A stretch of DNA of 10,368 nt. Source: Nitrospina sp. GTDB lineage: Bacteria > Nitrospinota > Nitrospinia > Nitrospinales > VA-1. Below, in pieces: positions 1 to 6,320 of this stretch. The stretch lies in the NCBI GenBank assembly GCA_018665625.1, contig JABJCF010000168.1, positions 1-10,368 on the forward strand. Reading direction: 5' to 3'. The notes beneath the pieces are model-generated. The model had not been told where the DNA came from, searched no databases, and saw only the letters and a program-made list of their open reading frames with translations. A program made the position numbers and the translations under genes. Numbering within the stretch: the stretch's first letter is position 1; each line of letters begins with the position of its first letter.

Positions 1-888
1 GAAAAAACTGAAAAACTTGAAGCAATTTTAAAACCTTTGCTGGAGGAAAACCCGGATTCTATAAAGCTGTCGGGAAAATACATTGCCACTGATGAGGTGA
101 AGATTATTGGCAGTTATTCCCCGATGAAGTCAATCAAGTCGCTCGATTTAAGCGATAACCAGATTAATGACGAAGCATTGCTGCATCTATTTGAGTCAGA
201 TATTCTTTCGGGATTAGAAGAACTTTACTTGCAGATCAATTTTTTAACTGGCCAAGGATTGAGCAAACTCGCGCAATCTGAAAAAATAAAGCTGACTAAT
301 TTAAAAGTCCTTGTTCTTTCAGATAATCGTTTGAACGATTCATCAATTGCAGAACTGTTTCTTTCCAGTCACTTCCAAAACCTGAAATCCCTGGACGTAG
401 GTTGGAATGAGGCGGGAAATGAAACAGCCAAAGCTCTTGGTGAGACCAAAAAATTCCCTGAATTAAAAATTTTGAAAATGGAGCGAGGCTACATTGATGG
501 AGAGGGTTTTGAAGAATTCGTAAAAGGTGAGTTGGCGGATCAATTAGAAGAGGTGGATTTTTCGGCTAATAAAATCAATGATGCATCCATGAAGATTCTA
601 GCGCAGGCGCCCAAATGGAAATCTTTGAAAATTCTTCGTTTATCCCAGAATAGATTTGGCAATGAAGGGGCAAAGGCTTTGGGTGAATCCGTCTCAATGA
701 GTGGCCTTGTCAAACTCTATGTCGGCAGGAATTACTTTGATGAAGAAGGGGCGCAGGCCATTTACGAAAGCAAAGCCTTAACGAGCCTTAAGACATTGAT
801 AATCAAGGAAGGGGTCGATGAAGATGCGGGTCTTGTCAATTATTCGCGCCCAGAGCTTTTGCGACCGGATGACCCAAATGCTATCTGA
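1..888 (+). CDS. Leucine-rich repeat protein (RNI-like), 5' end outside the window
   Basis: The reading frame is open from base 1 (EKTEKLEAILKPLL and onward), so the true start lies to the left. The first in-window start-like codon, a TTG at 37, is in mid-sequence and is not a convincing start. About nine LRR units follow with a period near 27 residues. Each opens with LxxLxLxxNxIxxEG, for example IKSLDLSDNQIND, LKVLVLSDNRLND and LKILRLSQNRFGNEG, which resembles the ribonuclease-inhibitor type of solenoid. Such proteins usually bind other proteins, and no catalytic motif is visible. A signal peptide cannot be judged because the N-terminus is missing. The stop (TGA, 886-888) lies 5 bp from the stop of the convergent LRR gene. 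The family call is firm. The partner and role are unknown. Confidence 0.85.
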   Translation, partial: EKTEKLEAILKPLLEENPDSIKLSGKYIATDEVKIIGSYSPMKSIKSLDLSDNQINDEALLHLFESDILSGLEELYLQINFLTGQGLSKLAQSEKIKLTNLKVLVLSDNRLNDSSIAELFLSSHFQNLKSLDVGWNEAGNETAKALGETKKFPELKILKMERGYIDGEGFEEFVKGELADQLEEVDFSANKINDASMKILAQAPKWKSLKILRLSQNRFGNEGAKALGESVSMSGLVKLYVGRNYFDEEGAQAIYESKALTSLKTLIIKEGVDEDAGLVNYSRPELLRPDDPNAI

Positions 889-893
889 GTTGT

Positions 894-1553
894 TTAAAAT
901 ATTTTAAGCTTTTCTAATTTAGTCAGTTTGGATGAGTTTTTCAAAGCAGATTTAGCTTCTTCAGACTTTATCCTGTTCCCACCTAAATGCAGGTAAGTCA
1001 GATTGCTGAGGTTGTCTGAATTGGCAATGGCTAAAGCGCCTTCATCTCCAACACGATTGTCCACTAAATTTAGATAATTTACTTTTGTGAGAAAAGGCGA
1101 TTGAGCCAAGGCTTTGGCTCCCTCGGCTGTAATGCCATTGCATTCCAGATTTAACGTTTCCACTTCTGAAAATAAATCCGTTTGGGAAAGAATTGTAAGG
1201 CCTTCATCTCCCAGATCGTTAGAGCCCAAGTGCAAGTAATTGACTTTTGGAAGGAAGGGTGAAGAGGTAAGAATTTTTATGCCCTCCGGCCCCAGGCGAT
1301 TATGGGTAATGATCATACTGGAAATGGTTTTTACAAACGGGAAATGGGCGATCATTTCGGCGAGTTCGCGCCCATGATTTTCTTCTATTTTCCCAGACTT
1401 TGAAAACAGGTAGGCGTCTTGGATTTTAAGAACTTTTTTGTCTTTGATATTTTCAAAAAGTATCTTTTCCTTTGGGGAAAGGTTTTCGCCCTCGCCACCA
1501 TAGTTTTCGCCATCGTTACACAGCTCTTCCCAGTTTTTTAATTTGTCTTGCAT
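894..1553 (-). CDS. Leucine-rich repeat protein (RNI-like), cytosolic
   Basis: This encodes 219 residues with no signal peptide or membrane segment. Residues 1-70 are a charged, non-repeat N-terminus containing ELCNDG (10-15). From about residue 74 there are five LRR units of 27 residues, such as VNYLHLGSNDLGDEG, VETLNLECNGITAEG and VNYLNLVDNRVGDEG, ending in LEKLKIF as a partial cap. The second and fourth units are closer to each other than to their neighbours. The ATG is 5 bp after the stop of the Sel1-repeat gene, so the two genes are almost certainly co-transcribed. No clear Shine-Dalgarno precedes this ATG, so translation may depend on ribosomes finishing the upstream gene. The role is probably protein binding; the target is unknown. 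Confidence 0.85.
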   Translation of the reverse strand: MQDKLKNWEELCNDGENYGGEGENLSPKEKILFENIKDKKVLKIQDAYLFSKSGKIEENHGRELAEMIAHFPFVKTISSMIITHNRLGPEGIKILTSSPFLPKVNYLHLGSNDLGDEGLTILSQTDLFSEVETLNLECNGITAEGAKALAQSPFLTKVNYLNLVDNRVGDEGALAIANSDNLSNLTYLHLGGNRIKSEEAKSALKNSSKLTKLEKLKIF

Positions 1554-1558
1554 ATGGT

Positions 1559-2020
1559 TTAGCGTTTAAGGCGCTTTTCTTTTGCGCAGCCTGCCTGATT
1601 TCCCATTTCGCAGGCTCTTTTATAATATTTTATTGCTTTGCTCTGCCGACCCTCTTTGTAATTCAAAGTGCCCATATTGTAGCAAGATTGGTCCTCTCCG
1701 GCTTCGCAGGCTTTATCAAACATTTTTCTGGCCTGTTTGAAATCTTTGCTATAAGGAGTTCCTTTCATCGCTAAAAGGATGCCGCCATTGGTGCATCCTG
1801 TCATGTATCCTGCATCACAAGCTTTCTCGTAAAAGCTAATGGCTTTTTTATTGTCCCTTTCAACCGTGCGATAACGTTCTCCTACTTTAAAGCAGGCTGT
1901 AGAATTTCCTTCGTTACAAAGGGCTTCCCTTTTTTGTTCCTGTGTTTGTTCTGCGAAAGCTCCGGGAATAAAAAATACCATGCTAAAAAGAATGACGATG
2001 GGTCTGATAATATATTTCAC
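1559..2020 (-). CDS. Exported cysteine-rich Sel1-repeat (Hcp-like) protein
   Basis: This encodes 153 residues starting with GTG. The start is supported by AGAGGT (2025-2030) four bases upstream and by the signal peptide it yields: residues 1-23 form a positively charged, hydrophobic leader with a signal-peptidase I type AFA site before EQ. The mature part is built from Sel1-like alpha/alpha repeats with eight cysteines in four CX7C pairs (35/43, 68/76, 105/113, 137/145). This is the disulfide-bridged pattern known from Helicobacter Hcp proteins, and it fits folding in an oxidising compartment such as the periplasm. Repeat signatures include YEKACDAGYMTGC, FDKACEAGEDQSC and YKRACEMGNQAGC. It is the first gene of a two-gene unit with the downstream LRR protein. 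Sel1 proteins often act as adaptors; the specific role here is unknown. Confidence 0.88.
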   Translation of the reverse strand: MKYIIRPIVILFSMVFFIPGAFAEQTQEQKREALCNEGNSTACFKVGERYRTVERDNKKAISFYEKACDAGYMTGCTNGGILLAMKGTPYSKDFKQARKMFDKACEAGEDQSCYNMGTLNYKEGRQSKAIKYYKRACEMGNQAGCAKEKRLKR

Positions 2021-2084
2021 AATTACCTCTTTTCCATTTTCAGGTTATATGAGGGGAAAACAATAAACTCATTTTTTAATAGTC

Positions 2085-2093
2085 AGTATATCA
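2085..2093 (-). promoter_or_regulatory. Candidate extended -10 promoter for the Sel1-LRR unit
   Basis: On the minus strand this reads TGATATACT, an extended -10 (TGn plus TATACT). It lies about 65 bp before the GTG of the Sel1-repeat gene. No good -35 box sits at 17 bp, which is tolerated for extended -10 promoters. The prediction comes from the motif alone. Confidence 0.35.
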
Positions 2094-2222
2094 TAGAGGT
2101 TTTCTGGGGGTGGTAAAAGCTTTTTGGGATCAAATAACTGATTAAAAATCTTTAGTTTGCATCATTGCGAATATTTTATTAACCTTCATGCTATCTTTAA
2201 AACTAACCCTATGTTGAAGCCT

Positions 2223-2252
2223 TTGTTATATGGTTTCGCCCGTCAATATATA
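2223..2252 (+). promoter_or_regulatory. Candidate promoter of the aroK operon
   Basis: TTGTTA (2223-2228) and TATATA (2247-2252) are separated by 18 bp. They would start transcription near 2259, just before the Shine-Dalgarno of aroK. The match is imperfect in AT-rich DNA, so this is tentative. The rest of the 2021-2273 gap shows no gene and no convincing structured RNA. Confidence 0.33.
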
Positions 2253-2260
2253 TTGTTAAC

Positions 2261-2264
2261 AGGT
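2261..2264 (+). promoter_or_regulatory. Ribosome binding site that fixes the aroK start
   Basis: AGGT (within AGGTAAG) lies 9 bases before the GTG at 2274. This favours that codon over the in-frame ATGs further upstream (2157, 2211), which would add an N-terminal tail not found in shikimate kinases. Confidence 0.6.
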
Positions 2265-2273
2265 AAGATTTCC

Positions 2274-2801
2274 GTGAATATTGTAATGCTAGGTTATCGC
2301 GGCACAGGAAAGTCCGTGATCTCAAAAATACTTTCCGAAAAGCTTCGCATGAAACTATATAAAATCGATAAGTTGATTTCTGATTCGGCTTGTAAATCGA
2401 TTCCTGAAATAGTTGAAAAAGACGGCTGGGAGAGTTTCCGAAAACTAGAGTCAGAAATTGTGGCCGATGTTTCTGGCAAGGCTAAAAATAGTATTATAGA
2501 TTGTGGCGGTGGCGTGGTCCTAAACGATGCAAATATAGTGAACCTTAAAAAGAATGGGGTTTGTATTGTTCTTACTGCCAGCCTGGAAACAATTATAAAA
2601 AGAATTCGTCACGATTCCAATCGACCTTCTTTGCAAAATGGACTCAGTTTTGAAGACGAACAGAAAAAAAATCTTGCGGAGCGGGAAGATAAGTACCGCG
2701 CTGCTGCTGATTTTATATGCGATACCTCACATCGACGACCCAGAGAGTCTGTCGGGGATATAACCGAATTTTTAAAAACGAAGGGATGGAATTTAAAATG
2801 A
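2274..2801 (+). CDS. aroK: Shikimate kinase
   Basis: This is a cytosolic enzyme that phosphorylates shikimate with ATP in the chorismate (aromatic amino acid) pathway. Starting at GTG 2274 gives 175 residues, the normal family length, with an N-terminus MNIVMLGYRGTGKS that matches shikimate kinases. Visible motifs are the Walker A loop G7-S14, the shikimate-binding Asp D32, GWESFRKLE (51-59) with the substrate Arg R56, the glycine triplet G78-G80, the lid NRPSL with R117, and REDKYR with R137. The first Asp of the usual DxD motif, a magnesium ligand in characterised enzymes, is Lys30 here (YKID). This is unusual, but the rest of the active site is intact. It is the first gene of a probable operon, and its stop overlaps the next start (ATGA). 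Further upstream starts are open but lack support. Confidence 0.92.
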   Translation: MNIVMLGYRGTGKSVISKILSEKLRMKLYKIDKLISDSACKSIPEIVEKDGWESFRKLESEIVADVSGKAKNSIIDCGGGVVLNDANIVNLKKNGVCIVLTASLETIIKRIRHDSNRPSLQNGLSFEDEQKKNLAEREDKYRAAADFICDTSHRRPRESVGDITEFLKTKGWNLK

Positions 2802-3610
2802 TGAGCCCTTTGTTTGAGAGTTTAGTGGTAAACAATCTTACAATTCTGGCGGATGAGCCGGATGATTCGACGGCCATGGTTTGGAATGAGGCTGAAACTC
2901 AGGCCGAGTTAGAAAGCAATGAAAAGGCTATATACCGCCTTGATCTGAATGATAAAGAGATTTTGCCAGAAGAAATAGAGGATCTGTTGTCCTATAGCAA
3001 AACTCGGAAGGTTAAAGATCTCAGGCTCGATAAGAATGAATTTTTTGACGAAGGGGTGAGCTTGCTTGTCGAAGCTCCGGCTTTACAAAAGTTAATAACA
3101 CTTTCTCTTGCCCACAATAAATTGTCGAATCAAGCCGTTGCGGCTTTGGCATCATCGGAGATCCTTGTAAATCTTAGAAAGCTTTTCTTGCAGGGGAATC
3201 AGATTGGTGTAGAAGGTTTAAAGGCTTTGGTGGCATCGGAAACTCTTTCGAATTTACAGCTTTTGTACTTGAACCTTAATCCTATAGGGCCTGAGGGAGC
3301 CAGGATTTTGGGCGGAAAAGGAAAAGTTAAGCAGTTGGAAGAACTTTATCTGCAGGGAACGCGTTTGGGGGAGAAAGGGTTGCAAGCTCTTTGTGAATCC
3401 GGGAATTTTAAAAAACTTAAGCTTCTTTCCCTCGCGGGCAACGGGTTAGACGACCATGCAGCTGAATTGATCTATCACTCAAAAGCTTTCCCTGAATTAA
3501 ATACGTTAGATCTTTATCACAATAAAATAAGCGATCAAGCTGTAGATCAGCTTAGAGCATCACCAAACCTTCCCAAACTAAAAGCTTTGCAGGTCGATTG
3601 GCGAAGTTGA
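2798..3610 (+). CDS. Leucine-rich repeat protein (RNI-like) coupled to aroK
   Basis: This encodes 270 residues from the ATG at 2798, which overlaps the aroK stop as ATGA. A GGA about 7 bases upstream serves as a weak ribosome site, and an in-frame ATG at 2786 or one at 2801 is also possible. Residues 1-70 are acidic and non-repetitive. From about residue 75 come eight units with a strict 27-residue period, for example LITLSLAHNKLSN, LRKLFLQGNQIGVEG and LNTLDLYHNKISD, forming an RNI-like solenoid. There is no signal peptide, so it is probably cytosolic. The overlap implies translational coupling to shikimate kinase, but no functional link is visible in the sequence. It is related in repeat style to the two LRR genes to its left without being a near-identical copy. 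Confidence 0.85.
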   Translation: MMSPLFESLVVNNLTILADEPDDSTAMVWNEAETQAELESNEKAIYRLDLNDKEILPEEIEDLLSYSKTRKVKDLRLDKNEFFDEGVSLLVEAPALQKLITLSLAHNKLSNQAVAALASSEILVNLRKLFLQGNQIGVEGLKALVASETLSNLQLLYLNLNPIGPEGARILGGKGKVKQLEELYLQGTRLGEKGLQALCESGNFKKLKLLSLAGNGLDDHAAELIYHSKAFPELNTLDLYHNKISDQAVDQLRASPNLPKLKALQVDWRS

Positions 3611-3629
3611 TTTTTCCGCGAAAGGGCGT

Positions 3630-4259
3630 ATGGCTCAAAAACTACCCAGCAAAAAAAATATCCTTTCCCATTTCGATGAAAGAGATCCTGTCATGGCAGG
3701 GGTTATTCGCAACAAGGGTGCGTTTAAGCTGAGTCTAAACCGCAACTATTTTCTGGTTTTGTGTAAAGCTATCATTGGTCAGCAAATTTCCACAAAAGCT
3801 GCGGAATCGATCACCCAGCGTTTTAAAAGTTTGTTTCCCAGTCAAACTCCTACACCCAAAAAAGTGGCAGTAATTTCGGCAATCAAGCTCAGGCAATCCG
3901 GCTTGTCGGGACAAAAAGTGAAGTATCTAAAAGACCTCGCTGCCCGATTTTTGGATGGCTCAATAAGACCTCGCCGTTTTCCCTTATTAGGTAATGAAGA
4001 GGTTGTTGAAACTCTAACCTCTGTCTACGGAATAGGTAGATGGACCGCAGAAATGTTCCTTATTTTCTCTTTGAACCGGACCGACATATTGCCTTTGGGA
4101 GATTTGGGGCTTCAGGCAGGAATAAAAAAGATATACAACATGCGTAGCTTGCCTTCCCCGAAAAAGATGCTTGCCTTGGGTAAAAAATGGCATCCCATGG
4201 AAACTGTGGCAACGTGGTATGCATGGCGGGTGCAGGATGCAGAAATTATAACCTATTGA
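3630..4259 (+). CDS. alkA: AlkA-like DNA-3-methyladenine glycosylase (HhH-GPD)
   Basis: This encodes 209 residues of the helix-hairpin-helix GPD superfamily, base-excision enzymes that remove alkylated purines such as 3-methyladenine. Visible features are the conserved AIIGQQIS segment (47-54), the DNA-binding hairpin LTSVYGIGRWTAEM (129-142), the catalytic aspartate D158 in LPLGDLGLQAG, and the family's closing WHPMETVATWYAWR (187-200). There are no FeS-cluster cysteines, which argues against the Nth/MutY branch. It lacks the extra N-terminal domain of Escherichia coli AlkA (about 280 residues) and resembles the compact yeast and bacterial forms. It begins 19 bp after the LRR gene with AAAGGG just upstream and is probably co-transcribed with aroK. 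The alkA symbol is by family; orthology to E. coli alkA is not implied. Confidence 0.88.
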   Translation: MAQKLPSKKNILSHFDERDPVMAGVIRNKGAFKLSLNRNYFLVLCKAIIGQQISTKAAESITQRFKSLFPSQTPTPKKVAVISAIKLRQSGLSGQKVKYLKDLAARFLDGSIRPRRFPLLGNEEVVETLTSVYGIGRWTAEMFLIFSLNRTDILPLGDLGLQAGIKKIYNMRSLPSPKKMLALGKKWHPMETVATWYAWRVQDAEIITY

Positions 4260-4286
4260 AAGCTTTCGATTGAGGTAAGGATAATT

Positions 4287-4919
4287 ATGGATTTTATAGA
4301 TGAAAAAATTGAAGAGTATGCCTTCAATCACACCAGTTACGAAGGGGACCTCTTAAAACAACTCGAAGAAGAAACCTATGAAAAACTAGAGATCCCTCAA
4401 ATGACAACAGGGAGAATTGAAGCAAGACTGCTAAAATTACTGGCTCGGTTGGTTAATGCCAGGCGTATATTGGAAATCGGTACATTCGCGGGTTACAGCG
4501 CACTTTCAATGGCAGAGGCTTTGCCCGAAGAAGGGGAACTGATAACCTGTGAAATGGACCCTGAAGCAATTGTTGTTGCAAAAAAATACTTTGGCATGAG
4601 TGCGCATGGGAAAAAGATTAGGTTGATGGAGGGGCCGGCATTGGATTCTTTAAAATCGATTTCAGGTCAATTCGATATGGCTTTCATCGATGCAGATAAG
4701 GAAAACTACAGTAATTATTATGAAGCTATTCTACCGATGATTCGTTCCGGCGGATTGATTGCTGTCGACAATGTGCTATGGAGCGGCCGTGTGCTTAATC
4801 CCATAGATAAATCAGATAAGGCCATTCACCAGTTCAATGAGCAAGTGATTCAGGACGAAAGGGTAGAGTCGGTTTTGCTTACTGTGAGAGATGGATTAAA
4901 TTGTATTGTCAAAAATTAG
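4287..4919 (+). CDS. Cation-dependent O-methyltransferase (caffeoyl-CoA/catechol OMT family)
   Basis: This encodes 210 residues of the class I SAM-dependent O-methyltransferase family 3 (COMT/CCoAOMT-like), predicted to be cytosolic. The SAM site is ILEIGTFAGYSALSMA (61-76). CEMDPEA (88-94) supplies the ribose-binding acidic residue. FIDADKENYSNYY (133-145) and AVDNVLWSGRVL (159-170) contain the metal ligands D135, D161 and N162. The closing VRDGLNCIVK (200-209) is typical of the family. These enzymes methylate catechol-type hydroxyls using Mg2+ or another divalent ion; the substrate here cannot be read. A strong Shine-Dalgarno, GAGGTAAGG (4272-4280), supports the ATG. It lies 27 bp after the glycosylase gene and is the last gene of the aroK operon. 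Confidence 0.9.
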   Translation: MDFIDEKIEEYAFNHTSYEGDLLKQLEEETYEKLEIPQMTTGRIEARLLKLLARLVNARRILEIGTFAGYSALSMAEALPEEGELITCEMDPEAIVVAKKYFGMSAHGKKIRLMEGPALDSLKSISGQFDMAFIDADKENYSNYYEAILPMIRSGGLIAVDNVLWSGRVLNPIDKSDKAIHQFNEQVIQDERVESVLLTVRDGLNCIVKN

Positions 4920-4947
4920 TATGCAATGGATTGGCGGGTGCGAGAGG

Positions 4948-4976
4948 TTGATCCTCGTATTGGTCTGTGATAACTT
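4948..4976 (+). promoter_or_regulatory. Candidate promoter for the DUF4254-like gene
   Basis: TTGATC (4948-4953) and TAACTT (4971-4976) are exactly 17 bp apart, and a TG sits one base before the -10 box. Start of transcription would be near 4983, followed by an A/T-rich leader. The context is a 102-bp gap after the methyltransferase. This is a motif-based prediction. Confidence 0.4.
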
Positions 4977-5021
4977 AAAAAAAATTTAAAAAAATAATAA
5001 TTTCTCGGGAATCTAATATTT

Positions 5022-5486
5022 ATGGCTGAAACACTCGGTAGCCTTGTCGACAAACTTTCAATAAAAAACTTAAGGATCTGGCATCTCGATGAGGCGTTGG
5101 AAAATGATAATGCATCGAAGCATGAAGAGTTAAAGGCCAAGCGCGATCTGGCTGACAAACAAAGACAAAGCCTTGTTGATGAGATCAATGGTTTCCTCGT
5201 TGCCGCTTTGGAAGGAGAAGTGTGCATTCGCGATGAAAAAATTAAAATGTATACCAATACAAATGTTTCTTCATCTGACCATGTAAAAAAATTGGGAGAA
5301 GCTGTAAGCGAATTGGCTTTCAGGAATATAAAGCTTTGGCATTGCGAAGATGAAGTAAGGCGTACAGATTTGCCAGATTCAGAAATTGTAGAAATAAAAA
5401 GGCGAATTGATGCAACCAATCAGGAACGTAATAACCTGATGGATAAAGTTGATGAAATTCTTCAGAGTCAGTCTGAAGGGAAGTAG
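5022..5486 (+). CDS. DUF4254-like protein with two tandem modules
   Basis: This encodes 154 residues, all helical in character, with no signal peptide or membrane segment. The second half (91-147) matches my recollection of the DUF4254 pattern: a helix with NIKLWHCEDEVRR, then IKRRIDATNQERNNLMDKVDEIL. The first half (5-59) repeats the same plan, with NLRIWHLDEAL, then KRDLADKQRQSLVDEINGFL. Shared positions include LG at the start, N before WH, acidic residues after WH, the KR and R positions and the LxDxxxxxL ending. The modules are joined by about 30 residues. The function of DUF4254 is unknown to me. The gene ends 5 bp from the stop of the convergent lipoprotein gene, and only a weak GGGA (5007-5010) precedes the ATG. 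The duplication is seen directly; the family name is from memory and less certain. Confidence 0.72.
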   Translation: MAETLGSLVDKLSIKNLRIWHLDEALENDNASKHEELKAKRDLADKQRQSLVDEINGFLVAALEGEVCIRDEKIKMYTNTNVSSSDHVKKLGEAVSELAFRNIKLWHCEDEVRRTDLPDSEIVEIKRRIDATNQERNNLMDKVDEILQSQSEGK

Positions 5487-5491
5487 GGTTC

Positions 5492-6304
5492 TTAAAGGTA
5501 GGTATCCAGCAATTCTTTTCTTTTACTGTTGTATTCATCTTCGTCTACCAGGTTTTTTTCGTAAAGATCTTTTAAGAATTGCAATTTCTTTTCCAGCTCG
5601 GGATTTATTGTGGGAGGAGAGGGGGCTTGTTTTCGCGTAGGTGCTCTGGTAGCCCGACGTGCTTTCCTTTTTGTCCTTGTGGGAGCGGGTTCTTGGTAAG
5701 CGGGGTTGTTTCTTTCTGAGTATCTGGGTTGGGACAGGCTAGCCTCTATCCAATTTTCCGAAGCTTCAGAGCCAAGTAGTTTTTTTGTCGAATGATAATG
5801 TTGTCCTGGGCCTGGCACCAATCTCCAGTTACTCCCTCCCCATCCAGTAAAAGAACGGCTGGAAAAGCTACCCCCCTGAATGGTTGAGAATTTCCAATTC
5901 AATACTTTTTTGCTGGGAAAAACAATTCCTTCAGTGCTTCCACCGGGTGTTTCCAACTCATAATAAACTATTTTGTTTGCGGGAGCTCTGTTCAACGCTT
6001 TGGTTAAAATGCGTGTCATACGAGTAATATCTTGAGGCATGAAAACGAGTTTCTTTTTTCCAAAAAGAGAGAGCTCTTCATATTTCAAGGACCGCATTTG
6101 CTGACGAACTTGCCCTTCAGATAATTGAACAGGCTTCAATCGGATGTCAGCAAGATCATGGCCCGCAGCGGATTTTGACTTATACATTAGGGTCAAACCC
6201 TTGGCTTCAAGTTTTTTTTCGCGGGTGGTAGAGCAACCCGACAATAGCCCTAGCAACAGGGTAGGGATAAGAAAAAATACTAAAAGTGGTTTATGTAATT
6301 TCAT
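5492..6304 (-). CDS. Lipoprotein with C-terminal SHOCT domain
   Basis: This encodes 270 residues. A hydrophobic leader ends in a lipobox (LLSGC) with the lipidated cysteine at C24. Ser at +2 suggests outer-membrane sorting rather than inner-membrane retention. The middle (30-200) has no motif I recognise. It includes a Gly/Ser/Trp-rich stretch (144-160) and WRLVPGPGQHYHS. A basic, proline-containing linker (about 207-232) rich in TRTKRKARR follows. The last 35 residues (LEKKLQFLKDLYEKNLVDEDEYNSKRKELL within 237-267) match a SHOCT short oligomerisation domain. It lies 16 bp downstream of the methyltransferase gene and is probably co-transcribed from the promoter at 6915-6943. Its ribosome site is weak. 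The role is unknown; oligomerisation at the envelope is an inference from SHOCT. Confidence 0.8.
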   Translation of the reverse strand: MKLHKPLLVFFLIPTLLLGLLSGCSTTREKKLEAKGLTLMYKSKSAAGHDLADIRLKPVQLSEGQVRQQMRSLKYEELSLFGKKKLVFMPQDITRMTRILTKALNRAPANKIVYYELETPGGSTEGIVFPSKKVLNWKFSTIQGGSFSSRSFTGWGGSNWRLVPGPGQHYHSTKKLLGSEASENWIEASLSQPRYSERNNPAYQEPAPTRTKRKARRATRAPTRKQAPSPPTINPELEKKLQFLKDLYEKNLVDEDEYNSKRKELLDTYL

Positions 6305-6320
6305 ATCGTCAAATTATTTC

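Noticed and set aside
894..907. Perfect AT palindrome (TTAAAATATTTTAA) between the convergent LRR genes as a terminator
   Set aside because: The stem has no G-C pairs and would be too weak for an intrinsic terminator. It partly encodes the end of the LRR gene.
1472..1774. Plus-strand open frame opposite the Sel1 and LRR genes
   Set aside because: It lies antisense to two well-supported genes and has no ribosome site or recognisable domain.
2157..2273. N-terminal extension of shikimate kinase from the ATG at 2157
   Set aside because: Family length, the AGGT site and the canonical N-terminus all favour GTG 2274. The extension shows no targeting or domain signal.
4941..4959. Imperfect hairpin (CGAG...CTCG) after the O-methyltransferase as a terminator
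   Set aside because: The stem is short and bulged with no following T-run, and it overlaps the candidate promoter of the next gene.
4916..5419. Minus-strand open frame opposite the DUF4254-like gene
   Set aside because: The plus-strand gene has an internal repeat and family-like motifs, and the antisense frame has neither.
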